Below, one piece after another: positions 1 to 6,304 of a stretch of 9,393 bases of DNA. The stretch lies in contig JAUVHQ010000066.1 of the NCBI GenBank assembly GCA_030593185.1, positions 1 to 9,393 of the forward strand. Direction: 5' to 3'. The translations under genes were made by a program, and so were the position numbers. Numbering within the stretch: the first letter of the stretch is position 1; each line of letters starts with the position of its first letter. The DNA is from Bacteroidota bacterium. GTDB lineage: Bacteria > Bacteroidota > Bacteroidia > Bacteroidales > VadinHA17. The notes beneath the pieces were generated by a model. That model did no database searches. It was given only the letters and a program-made list of their open reading frames with translations, and was not told the origin of the DNA.

Positions 1-80
1 CCATATATTAATTTTGTTTTCATAAGTAAAACTAGTTCAAAATGGATAATTACCAAAGTTGCAATCGCATCTGTTTTTCT

Positions 81-100
81 CCTTCCTCCCTGGGGGAAGG
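81..100. repeat. GC-rich hairpin, function unknown
   Basis: The arms CCTTCC (81-86) and GGAAGG (95-100) are perfect inverted copies, extendable inward by about three pairs including one G-T. It is conspicuously GC-rich within an AT-rich region. No T-run follows it on either strand, so it does not look like an intrinsic terminator. It may be a structured spot in a transcript or a fragment of an intergenic repeat. Confidence 0.35.
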
Positions 101-273
101 CCTCAACGAAAGCTATAACTATCTCACAAGTCAAGCCGGGATGGGGGTATTAAATCAAAAACAAGAAACTTTCCCCTCGAGAAATACTTTTCCAATACAA
201 GTATATAGCCAGGAATTACCACGGGCTTCTTCCTAATCTTTATTCCCTAAACCTTCATATCCAGCTTCACAAG

Positions 274-321
274 AAATATTGTAAATGACACCTTATATTA
301 AATATTAAGCAATATTTTTTT
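274..321 (+). terminator. Possible AT-rich stem with T-run (weak)
   Basis: AAATATTG at 274-281 can pair with CAATATTT at 310-317, and seven T residues (315-321) overlap the end of the second arm on the plus strand. The loop is long (28 bases) and the stem almost entirely A/T, so stability would be poor. It would only make sense for a plus-strand gene to the left, which is outside or absent. Chance is a fair explanation. Confidence 0.12.
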
Positions 322-492
322 CATTGTCATTATTATCATTGATCTGTGTAGTTTTCTCTAATACAAATACGTACCATACTCAGAACACCATACTGAAGCA
401 TAGTGCTATTTTTACGGACCATAAATGCTATCGGTTTTATTTCCGTCAATTTATGTCGGATAAAATTTGGGTGTCCCATAGACGAAAGCTGG

Positions 493-514
493 AGAAGAAA
501 ACGGTCAGACCGGT
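493..514 (-). terminator. Possible weak terminator after rnfA
   Basis: Eight bases beyond the rnfA stop, the minus strand reads CGGT-CTG-ACCG (512-502) followed by TTTTCTTCT. The position and T-tract are right for an intrinsic terminator of the rnf unit. The stem is only four to five pairs with a three-base loop, which is weak, so this is a tentative call. Confidence 0.22.
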
Positions 515-521
515 GACGATA

Positions 522-1094
522 CTAAACTATTCCTGTAAATCCCATAAAGGCCATGGCAAGCAGTCCTGCTATAATAAAAGCAATAGGAACACCTCTCATC
601 GGTTCCGGAACATCCACTAATTCAAGTTGTTCCCGGATACCGGAAAAAATTAATAGCGCCATGCCGAATCCTATGGCGTTTGCAATTGAAAAAACTACGC
701 TTTCAATCAGGTTATAATCGTTCTGGACTGCAAGAATAGCAACACCCAGAACGGCGCAGTTTGTTGTGATCAGGGGGAGGAAAATGCCGAGAGCCTGGTA
801 AAGTACAGGACTTACTTTCTTAAGCATAATCTCGACCATTTGAACCAGAGCGGCAATTACAAGAATAAAAGTTATTGTCTGCATAAATGAGATACTGAAA
901 GGAATAAGAATATAATGCTGCAGAAGATAAGTGACAATAGTAGCTATTACCATTACGAAGGTCACCGCACCGGTCATGCCGATAGCAGTTTCTATTTTAT
1001 TTGAAACGCCAATAAACGGACATATACCCAAAAACTTTGCCAGAACAATATTGTTGACAAAAATTGCTGAAATAATGATTATTATGAAATTCAT
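522..1094 (-). CDS. rnfA: Rnf complex membrane subunit RnfA (RsxA)
   Basis: The 190-aa integral membrane subunit of the ferredoxin:NAD+ oxidoreductase; the length matches the family (about 190). Six hydrophobic segments are visible at roughly residues 2-25, 38-60, 68-91, 98-121, 133-153 and 168-190. The conserved LGICPFIG (Cys25) and TTNCAVLG (Cys113) are both present. In known Rnf structures these cysteines, with the equivalent pair of RnfE, hold an iron-sulfur cluster in the middle of the membrane that passes electrons between the two faces. RnfA and RnfE are paralogues inserted in opposite orientation. It is the last gene of the rnf unit, 13 bases after rnfE. There is no clear Shine-Dalgarno before its ATG (upstream AAAGAAACAACCACT). 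No defect is seen. Confidence 0.96.
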   Translation of the reverse strand: MNFIIIIISAIFVNNIVLAKFLGICPFIGVSNKIETAIGMTGAVTFVMVIATIVTYLLQHYILIPFSISFMQTITFILVIAALVQMVEIMLKKVSPVLYQALGIFLPLITTNCAVLGVAILAVQNDYNLIESVVFSIANAIGFGMALLIFSGIREQLELVDVPEPMRGVPIAFIIAGLLAMAFMGFTGIV

Positions 1095-1107
1095 AGTGGT
1101 TGTTTCT

Positions 1108-1695
1108 TTAAGCAGTTTTTTTATTGATTTTGTTCATTAGCATAATAAGGTATCCCAGTGTAATAAAAGCTCCGGGAGCGAGTATAAAAAGAAGTATTCC
1201 ATCGCCGGGGATAAATTTGAAACCCAGAAATGATCCACTACCGAGTATCTCCCTGACTCCACCCAGAAAAAAGAGTGCCATAGTAAAACCGAGCCCCATA
1301 CCCAGGCCATCAACAACTGAAGAGGTGAACGTGTTTTTTGAAGCAAAAGCTTCTGCACGCCCCAAAACAAGACAGTTAACCACTATTAATGGGATAAACA
1401 AACCGAGTTCATTAAACAGACTGGGTAGATATGCCTGCATTAATAACTCAACAATAGTAACAAACGATGCAATGATAACAATGAATGAAGGGATTCTGAC
1501 CTTGTCAGGAATAAAACTTTTAACCAGGGTAACTACAATATTTGACATAAGCAATACAAATGTTGTTGCCAGTCCCATTCCCACTCCGTTAATTACTGAA
1601 GTTGTTACACCCAGGATAGGGCATAATCCCAGGTACAGAACGAATACTGCATTTTCCCTGAAGAATCCTTTGTTAAAGTTTTTCCACTGGTTCAT
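1108..1695 (-). CDS. rnfE: Rnf complex membrane subunit RnfE (RsxE)
   Basis: A 195-aa membrane protein and paralogue of RnfA in the Rnf ion-translocating complex. It has about six membrane segments (roughly 14-30, 37-57, 67-86, 94-114, 126-146, 166-187). The family signatures are YLGLCPILGVT (Cys25) and IVVNCLVLGRAEAFAS (Cys108); the latter is typical of RnfE and NqrD rather than RnfA. The two cysteines are the expected ligands for the intramembrane iron-sulfur centre shared with RnfA. Its ATG overlaps the rnfG stop as ATGA, and a near-perfect ribosome binding site lies inside the end of rnfG, so the two genes are probably translationally coupled. NqrD is the main alternative, but the surrounding genes are clearly rnf and not nqr. 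Confidence 0.95.
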   Translation of the reverse strand: MNQWKNFNKGFFRENAVFVLYLGLCPILGVTTSVINGVGMGLATTFVLLMSNIVVTLVKSFIPDKVRIPSFIVIIASFVTIVELLMQAYLPSLFNELGLFIPLIVVNCLVLGRAEAFASKNTFTSSVVDGLGMGLGFTMALFFLGGVREILGSGSFLGFKFIPGDGILLFILAPGAFITLGYLIMLMNKINKKTA

Positions 1696-2270
1696 TTTTT
1701 ACCTCCTTTCAGATAAGCATTATAGGCTCGATTTACTGCATCGCAATATGCACGGGAACTTATTGTCGACGCTGTTATTGCATCCACATCACCTCCATCA
1801 TTTTTTACACTCAGATCAAAGTTTTCCGGATTAATACCTTGAAACTGCAAACTAAAATCAGATTTACTCTTTGACATTTTATCGCCCAGACCCGGTGTTT
1901 CTTTATGCTCGAGTACAACTATATCATTAATTGAACCGTCAGGTAAAATCCCGACCATCAATTTAATATTTCCACTAAACCCTTTGTTTGTAAATGTTTC
2001 AATTGCTGTACCAACCAGCTTGTTATCTTCACGTGCCGGGTAAAAATATAAAGTATCATTATCAATGGCTTTTTTATATATTTCTTCGTTTGGCAGATTA
2101 TTGAATTCAGGAAGAACCTCATTGATTGCTTTCATTTTTGCAGCATGTTTTGCAACGGCAATGGGTGCTTTTGTAAACTCATACGCGAATCCCAGGGCAA
2201 TTGATGCTGTTAATGTTATTACAAACAGGGTGATGACCATATTCACAAACGAAGATTCTTTCTTAGCCAT
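1692..2270 (-). CDS. rnfG: Rnf complex FMN subunit RnfG (RsxG)
   Basis: A 192-aa subunit with one N-terminal membrane anchor (about residues 10-30) and an FMN-binding domain on the far side of the membrane. The region ETPGLGDKM (124-132) is a conserved family block. The covalent-FMN motif is DAITASTISS (163-172), with Thr169 in the acceptor position. Most described RnfG/NqrC proteins read S/T-G-A-T there; this one reads T-A-S-T, which keeps the acceptor threonine. The FMN is attached by ApbE, which is not in this window. The gene overlaps the rnfD stop by eight bases (ATGGCTAA) and rnfE by four. The protein is somewhat short for the family but not truncated, since the FMN motif and the C-terminal AVNRAY block are both present. 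Confidence 0.94.
   Translation of the reverse strand: MAKKESSFVNMVITLFVITLTASIALGFAYEFTKAPIAVAKHAAKMKAINEVLPEFNNLPNEEIYKKAIDNDTLYFYPAREDNKLVGTAIETFTNKGFSGNIKLMVGILPDGSINDIVVLEHKETPGLGDKMSKSKSDFSLQFQGINPENFDLSVKNDGGDVDAITASTISSRAYCDAVNRAYNAYLKGGKK
1701..1708 (-). promoter_or_regulatory. Strong ribosome binding site for rnfE inside rnfG
   Basis: The minus strand reads AAGGAGGT, a full anti-16S match, five bases before the rnfE ATG at 1695. The motif is built from the last rnfG codons (Lys-Gly-Gly). It fixes the rnfE start and suggests reinitiation coupled to rnfG translation. Confidence 0.75.
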
Positions 2271-3264
2271 TTTTCACCTCCTCTCCAAATCGCTTTGGTT
2301 TGATATAGTAATTTATCAGCGGAACAAATCCGTTCATAATAAGTATTGCAAATTGAACACCTTCAGGGTAGGATCCGAATCGTCTGATTACTACTGTTAA
2401 TATTCCGATGCAAATCCCATATAAAATCATTCCTTTACTTGTCATGGGTGAGGTAACGTAATCAGTTGCCATAAAAATTGCTCCCAGCAGTATTCCTCCT
2501 GACAGGATATGGAACAAGGGATCGGCATTTTGTGCCGGGTTGACAAGCCAGAGAATACCTGTGAAAATTACGACAGTAAGGATTATTGATACAGGTATAT
2601 GCCAGGTTATGATCTTTCGTAACAGCAAATATGCCAGGCCAAGGATTAGCGCAACTGCAGCAACTTCGCCAATTGATCCACCCATGTTGCCAAAGAATAA
2701 TTGTTGATAAGTTGGGATTTTATCCATCAGATGTGAAATGGAATCTCCCTTACCCAGGCCTTCTTTAATAATATTTAGTGGAGTTGCCCCAGTGCTTGCA
2801 TCAATAAATTGAGTTTGAAACCCTTTTGCTTCAGGCCAGCTTGTCATTTTTGCGGGAAAAGAAATAAAAAGGAAGACTCTTCCCACGAGCGCCGGATTGA
2901 AGGGATTATTACCCAACCCCCCGAATGATAACTTACCTACTCCAATTGCAAACAGACTCCCGAGGATAATAAGCGAAACAGGGAAATTGGAAGGAAGGCA
3001 CAAGGAGAGTAATAAGCCTGTAATAACTGCTGAGCCATCCTGTATCGTAGTTTTTTTCTGCAAAAGGAATCGCTGGATCAGGAACTCAAATAAAACTGAT
3101 GAAATTACCGCTACTGATATAACGATTACGGAACCCCACCCAAAATACAGGATTGAAGCCAGTATTGCAGGTATAAGGGCGATGATAACACCGTACATAA
3201 GATTCGGAGTTGTATCTTTTCCATAAATATGTGGTGATGGAGAAACCGTTAGTAATTTATTCAT
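2263..3264 (-). CDS. rnfD: Rnf complex membrane FMN subunit RnfD (RsxD)
   Basis: A 333-aa polytopic membrane protein of the RnfD/NqrB family, with roughly nine or ten hydrophobic stretches. The N-terminus LLTVSPSPHI is the usual RnfD opening. The covalent flavin site is STGATPL (157-163), with Thr161 as the expected FMN-phosphate acceptor. A second family block, FNPALVGR (122-129), is also present. The subunit is part of the ion path and pairs with RnfG. The start is firm because an in-frame TGA lies three codons upstream, so the protein cannot extend into the preceding spacer. The ATG lacks a Shine-Dalgarno and has an A/T-rich leader, unlike rnfG and rnfE. It is separated from rnfC by an unusual 176-base insert-like region. 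Confidence 0.95.
   Translation of the reverse strand: MNKLLTVSPSPHIYGKDTTPNLMYGVIIALIPAILASILYFGWGSVIVISVAVISSVLFEFLIQRFLLQKKTTIQDGSAVITGLLLSLCLPSNFPVSLIILGSLFAIGVGKLSFGGLGNNPFNPALVGRVFLFISFPAKMTSWPEAKGFQTQFIDASTGATPLNIIKEGLGKGDSISHLMDKIPTYQQLFFGNMGGSIGEVAAVALILGLAYLLLRKIITWHIPVSIILTVVIFTGILWLVNPAQNADPLFHILSGGILLGAIFMATDYVTSPMTSKGMILYGICIGILTVVIRRFGSYPEGVQFAILIMNGFVPLINYYIKPKRFGEEVKNG
2275..2282 (-). promoter_or_regulatory. Strong ribosome binding site for rnfG inside rnfD
   Basis: The minus strand reads AGGAGGTG, four bases before the rnfG ATG at 2270. It is embedded in the rnfD codons for the Glu-Glu-Val near the C-terminus. It decides the rnfG start and implies coupling with rnfD. Confidence 0.75.
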
Positions 3265-3299
3265 ATGAAATCAATTTATATTTTTCACATATATTTAAC

Positions 3300-3332
3300 T
3301 TATGTGGTGTACGATTCTTCCCATTCTTCCAT
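3300..3332 (-). CDS. Possible 10-codon micro-ORF, doubtful
   Basis: MEEWEESYTT starts in a TAATG overlap with the stop of the 35-aa ORF and ends 35 bases before rnfD. AGGGG lies just upstream. Its opening bases are a near copy of the opening of the 35-aa ORF (ATGGAAGA, then TGG). It could be an upstream peptide or simply the far edge of a repeat. There is no evidence of function beyond the arrangement. Confidence 0.12.
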   Translation of the reverse strand: MEEWEESYTT

Positions 3333-3439
3333 TATTCCCCTGTAGAAATAGCTCCTTCCCCGGTGAAATATTTTCGTGCCTCAAATTTCACAGGGTAAAC
3401 GTCGCATTTCACAGGGCAGGCATTTTTCCAATCTTCCAT
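3332..3439 (-). CDS. Possible 35-aa small protein between rnfC and rnfD
   Basis: This short ORF begins one base after the rnfC stop (TAA-G-ATG) and has the strong ribosome binding site AAAGGAG five bases upstream. The peptide opens MEDWKNACPVKCDVYPVKFE and ends TGE. It is charged, has two cysteines (Cys8 and Cys12), no membrane segment, and an internal seven-residue echo (CPVKCDV then YPVKFEA) that mirrors a 21-base DNA repeat. Its position and start signal match the coupling used elsewhere in this operon. However, the peptide content is what one gets by reading through a repeat element, so the signal may instead be the old rnfD start site displaced by an insertion. I do not recognise the peptide and assign no function. 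Confidence 0.3.
   Translation of the reverse strand: MEDWKNACPVKCDVYPVKFEARKYFTGEGAISTGE
3358..3416. repeat. Short repeat element between rnfC and rnfD
   Basis: ATTTCACAGGG occurs twice exactly (3385-3395 and 3406-3416), 21 bases apart. An inverted copy with one mismatch, CCCGGTGAAAT, lies at 3359-3369. The inverted copy and the nearer direct copy could form an 11-base stem around a 15-base loop. The flanks are also similar: GGAAGA/TGG-rich stretches on the minus strand at 3313-3332 and 3421-3439. This resembles a small mobile or dispersed intergenic repeat of the kind common in Bacteroidota. That it occurs elsewhere in the genome is inference, not seen here. Confidence 0.6.
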
Positions 3440-3440
3440 C

Positions 3441-4784
3441 TTATCTCCTTTCTCTTATTATCTTATTCACGTCCGTTTTTCCAAGTCTGATATAGTCGAG
3501 TAAAGGCCTGTTAGCCGGGCAAATATAGCTGCATGAACCACATTCAAGACAATCCAAAACCATTTCTTTTTCAAGCCTGTAAAAATTTCCATCTTGAGTT
3601 AAAGGCATTAATAAATATGGCTCAAGTCCCATAGGGCAAACGGTTACACATTTTGAACACCGGATGCAGGGTTCAATTGTTTTTCTTTTCGTTTCATCTT
3701 CAGGTAAAACAAGTATTCCTGACATTCCTTTTATTACGGGTACATCCAGTGAGTTGAAAGCTTTGCCCATCATAAGTCCACCGCTTATTACCTTACCTGT
3801 ATTTTCCGGAAGACCGCCGGCTGCCTCAATGAGGAATTGGATTGGGGTACCGATCCTGACAACAAAATTGGATGGTTTTTTCAACGATTTACCGGAAACA
3901 GTTATTATCCTGTTTATCAGTGGTTTGTTTTTTTGAACAGCTTCATAAATTGCGTATGCAGTTGATACATTGTGAACAATAACGCCTACATCGACAGGTA
4001 ATTTCAGGGAAGGGACTTCCCTGCCTGTCAGAGCTTTAATAAGTTGTTTTTCACTTCCCTGGGGGTACTTTACTTTTAAAGGATATACTTCAATTCCCGG
4101 AAATTTTGAGGCAATATCTGTTAAATGATAAATAGCATCAGCTTTGTTATTTTCGATCCCGATCATAGCTTTCCTGACATTCAGGACTTTCATAAGGATC
4201 CGGATACCAACCATCATTTCTTCACCATATTCAAGCATCAACCTGTGATCAGAAGTTAAATAAGGTTCACACTCAACTCCGTTAATGATGAGTGCTTCTG
4301 CCTTTTTATTCTTGGGTAGTATAAGTTTAACATGCGACGGGAATGCTGCACCTCCTAATCCTACAATACCTGATTCGCGGATCTTTTCTAATATCTCATC
4401 TTCCGAAAGCGTGATATCTTCCTTAAGATCAGTTGATTGAATTATATTTTCTTCCCACTCATCTCCCTCCACCTCAATAACTACTGCAGGTTTTTTATAA
4501 CCTGTAAGATCAGGTAATGAATCGATTTTAACAACTTTCCCCGACACTGATGAGTGAATATTGGCAGACACAAATCCTTTACCATGTCCAATTAACTGTC
4601 CAACTTTAACAGTATCACCTTTGCTGACAACCGGTATTGCAGGTACACCAATATGTTGAGAGAGTAGAATAGTTACTTGCTCAGGAAGTGGTAATATTTG
4701 AACAGGGCTTTTATCCGTGAGTTTATACTCCGCCGGATGAATTCCTCCTCTTTTGTATGTTTTTAACGCTTGGTTTATCCTCAT
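3441..4784 (-). CDS. rnfC: Rnf complex cytoplasmic subunit RnfC (RsxC)
   Basis: A 447-aa peripheral subunit that exchanges electrons with NAD(H). From the N-terminus there is the RnfC barrel-sandwich region (about 1-105). The Complex-I-51-kDa-like FMN/NADH domain follows, with GLGGAAFPSHVK (142-153) and NGVECEPYLTSDHRLM (168-183). A SLBB-like section (about 255-345) comes next. Two [4Fe-4S] motifs complete it: CIRCSKCVTVCP (Cys373, 376, 379, 383) and CLECGSCSYICP (Cys412, 415, 418, 422). All eight cysteines are present. The length is that of the compact form; the long Ala/Lys-rich tail of the enterobacterial protein is absent. The gene follows rnfB by 25 bases without a clear Shine-Dalgarno. 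No defects are seen. Confidence 0.96.
   Translation of the reverse strand: MRINQALKTYKRGGIHPAEYKLTDKSPVQILPLPEQVTILLSQHIGVPAIPVVSKGDTVKVGQLIGHGKGFVSANIHSSVSGKVVKIDSLPDLTGYKKPAVVIEVEGDEWEENIIQSTDLKEDITLSEDEILEKIRESGIVGLGGAAFPSHVKLILPKNKKAEALIINGVECEPYLTSDHRLMLEYGEEMMVGIRILMKVLNVRKAMIGIENNKADAIYHLTDIASKFPGIEVYPLKVKYPQGSEKQLIKALTGREVPSLKLPVDVGVIVHNVSTAYAIYEAVQKNKPLINRIITVSGKSLKKPSNFVVRIGTPIQFLIEAAGGLPENTGKVISGGLMMGKAFNSLDVPVIKGMSGILVLPEDETKRKTIEPCIRCSKCVTVCPMGLEPYLLMPLTQDGNFYRLEKEMVLDCLECGSCSYICPANRPLLDYIRLGKTDVNKIIRERR
3445..3451 (-). promoter_or_regulatory. Strong ribosome binding site at the end of rnfC
   Basis: The minus strand reads AAAGGAG, made from the last rnfC codons (Glu-Arg-Arg), five bases before the ATG at 3439. 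By position it serves the 35-aa ORF. By analogy with rnfD/rnfG and rnfG/rnfE it may be the original site for rnfD. Confidence 0.6.
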
Positions 4785-4809
4785 TTCATTAAAGGAACTA
4801 ATATCATTC

Positions 4810-5706
4810 TCATTCTTTTATATCGGCCTTAACTTTTTCTGAAATTTTATCAGACGCTGTTTTATTCTCTTTATCCGTTTTTGTTCTTACGGGTTGAAAA
4901 TTGATCTCGAGTATTGCATCAGTTGGGCATTCAGGGACACATCTTCTGCATAGTGCACACATATCTGAATCGATAAAAGCCAGATTATTGCCCATTATGA
5001 TTGCCTCAAACTCACAAACCTTGAAACATTTTGTACATCCAATGCAGGCAACAGAACAATATTTCGTAGCAATTCCACCTTTTTCTTTATTAATACATGA
5101 AACAAATATTTGGCGGTCTTTTTTATTTCGCTTTCTTAGTTCAATAATATCTCTCGGACAAGCTTTAACACAAGCACCACAGGCAGTGCATTTTTCATCA
5201 ATTACAACCGGCAGACCGGTTTTTCTATTCATATATATGGCTTCGAATTCACAAACCTCCACACAATCATCCATGTTAAGGCATCCAACCGGGCAATCAG
5301 TGTCACCAACATATAATGCGGATGCTACTGCACATGATGAAGCACCATCGTAATGGTTTGTTCTTGGTCTGTTCTTAAATGATCCTGAGCATCGTATAAC
5401 GGCAACTCTTGGATCAGTTTGTTTTGCTTCTTTGCCCAGGAGATTTGCCACAATGTCCATGGTCTCCTGTCCACCTACCGGGCAGTATAGATCATCGAGA
5501 GAATCTGAATTTACACATGCCTCTGCAAAATTCCTACAGCCCGGATACCCGCATCCTCCACAATTGGCAGCCGGCAGTGCATCCTCAACATCATATATTA
5601 TCGGATTTTCAAGAACCTTGAATTTTTGTGCAAACAGGTAAAGTATTATTGCAGCTACAATACCAATAGAACTGAGAAATAATATTGTTATCAATATGCT
5701 ACTCAT
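4810..5706 (-). CDS. rnfB: Rnf complex ferredoxin-accepting subunit RnfB (RsxB)
   Basis: A 298-aa iron-sulfur protein, the expected entry point for electrons from soluble ferredoxin. It has one N-terminal membrane helix (about 5-26). The RnfB-specific cluster motif is ANCGGCGYPGC (Cys49, 52, 57) plus Cys75. Up to four further cluster motifs follow: Cys138/142/148/152, Cys173/176/179/183, Cys221/224/227/231 and Cys250/253/256/260. Two of them end in CEFEAI where ferredoxins usually have CP. Extra cysteines (106, 125, 204, 217) lie between. This multi-cluster form is longer than the proteobacterial RnfB (about 190 aa) and fits anaerobic lineages. A Lys/Glu-rich tail (about 272-298) closes the protein. 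The start overlaps the rseC stop (ATGA), indicating coupling. Confidence 0.96.
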   Translation of the reverse strand: MSSILITILFLSSIGIVAAIILYLFAQKFKVLENPIIYDVEDALPAANCGGCGYPGCRNFAEACVNSDSLDDLYCPVGGQETMDIVANLLGKEAKQTDPRVAVIRCSGSFKNRPRTNHYDGASSCAVASALYVGDTDCPVGCLNMDDCVEVCEFEAIYMNRKTGLPVVIDEKCTACGACVKACPRDIIELRKRNKKDRQIFVSCINKEKGGIATKYCSVACIGCTKCFKVCEFEAIIMGNNLAFIDSDMCALCRRCVPECPTDAILEINFQPVRTKTDKENKTASDKISEKVKADIKE

Positions 5707-6125
5707 TGTTCCTGTTTTTTGATTGCAAAGGTGAATTTATTCCTGATTTTTTCTTTGTAGAAATATAAGACCAGATAGTAGGGCGCCAGAGCACCCAGGG
5801 AAATAAGTCCTGCCAATACCTCATTCCGGGTAAGGGAACTAGTGATAATCAAAGTTATTAATACTACGATAAAGGGTTGAACATAACCAAGATAAAGGGC
5901 TTTAAAACCCAGGGTTTGATGCAGAATGACCTGAACTTCCTGGCCAACCGAAAAATCACCGGTGTTTGAAACCTCAACCATCTTATCCTTTACATCGGAT
6001 ATGGAACAAATACCTTTCGCACCGCATGATGAACATGCTGAATAGGTTGTGATATTAACCTTTATTTTGGAAGAGTCAATGCTCGTAATTACTCCAGGAT
6101 GTTTAATTTCTTTCGTTGTTCCCAT
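5703..6125 (-). CDS. rseC: RseC/MucC-family (SoxR-reducing system) membrane protein
   Basis: A 140-aa protein and first gene of the rnf unit. The N-terminal half (about 8-70) is a small soluble domain with the family cysteine motif CSSCGAKGIC (Cys31, 34, 40). The second half has two membrane helices (about 75-97 and 102-124) and a basic tail. In E. coli, RseC works with RsxABCDGE to keep the redox sensor SoxR reduced. In Bacteroidota the gene commonly heads rnf clusters, where a role in assembling or tuning the complex is plausible but unproven. AGGG lies three bases before the ATG, and an AT-rich 179-base gap precedes it, so this is the likely start of the transcript. The family call is firm; the exact role is inferred. 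Confidence 0.88.
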   Translation of the reverse strand: MGTTKEIKHPGVITSIDSSKIKVNITTYSACSSCGAKGICSISDVKDKMVEVSNTGDFSVGQEVQVILHQTLGFKALYLGYVQPFIVVLITLIITSSLTRNEVLAGLISLGALAPYYLVLYFYKEKIRNKFTFAIKKQEQ

Positions 6126-6304
6126 TTACCCTATTAAAATAGTTTGTAAAGTTAAAAAGAATAGAAGAAAACAAAATGTAGTTTGTCAGGTTTTGCAGTT
6201 TATTGACAATTTTTAATGAATAATGATAATTTGTTATAATAAGTTTTGTGTTAAGGTTTATTTTATATGTTTTTTGAGTGGTCTTATTAATTGTTTAAAA
6301 CTTT
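6126..6304. promoter_or_regulatory. AT-rich gap, likely rnf promoter region
   Basis: This is the only sizeable gap between the DUF3108 gene and the rnf unit, so the rnf promoter is most likely here. On the minus strand TACATTTTG (6180-6172) resembles the Bacteroidota -7 element TAnnTTTG with one extra base. A TTG at 6209-6207 lies too far upstream (26 bases) for the usual spacing. A short inverted repeat, CTATT-AA-AATAG, sits at 6131-6142 near the rseC start. No strong terminator for the DUF3108 gene is visible. The location is inferred from layout, not from a clear consensus. Confidence 0.35.

Larger units (their letters stand above)
1..521. other. Gene-poor region downstream of rnfA
   Basis: This stretch follows the end of the rnf unit and I see no convincing gene, tRNA or rRNA in it. 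The open frames on the plus strand (42-236 and 324-620) have no recognisable domain and low-complexity, ordinary-looking translations; the second runs into rnfA antisense. What can be seen is a GC-rich hairpin at 81-100, an AT-rich stem with a T-run at 274-321, and a weak hairpin with a T-tract right after rnfA. It could be plain intergenic DNA or decayed sequence. The left edge is cut by the window, so a gene starting further left cannot be excluded. Confidence 0.6.

Noticed and set aside
42..236. 64-codon plus-strand open frame in the left intergenic region
   Set aside because: No ribosome binding site worth noting, no domain, and low-complexity content spanning the 81-100 hairpin; not enough to call a gene.
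324..620. 98-codon plus-strand open frame running into rnfA
   Set aside because: About a third of it is antisense to rnfA and the rest has no recognisable features.
1124..1834. Long plus-strand open frame of 236 codons antisense to rnfE and rnfG
   Set aside because: It lies wholly opposite two clearly conserved genes, has no recognisable domain, and its proline/serine/threonine-rich translation is what antisense of membrane-protein codons gives.
3358..3416. CRISPR-like spacing of repeats
   Set aside because: Only two direct copies of 11 bases with a 10-base gap; far too short and few for a CRISPR array, and no cas genes are nearby.
4901..5353. Plus-strand open frame of 150 codons antisense to rnfB
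   Set aside because: It is a shadow of the cysteine-rich rnfB; the His/Ser/Thr-rich translation has no family features.
522..5706. Na+-translocating NADH:quinone reductase (nqr) operon instead of rnf
   Set aside because: RnfB and RnfC with their multi-cluster ferredoxin motifs are present and NqrA/NqrF are absent; the gene order is that of rnf.
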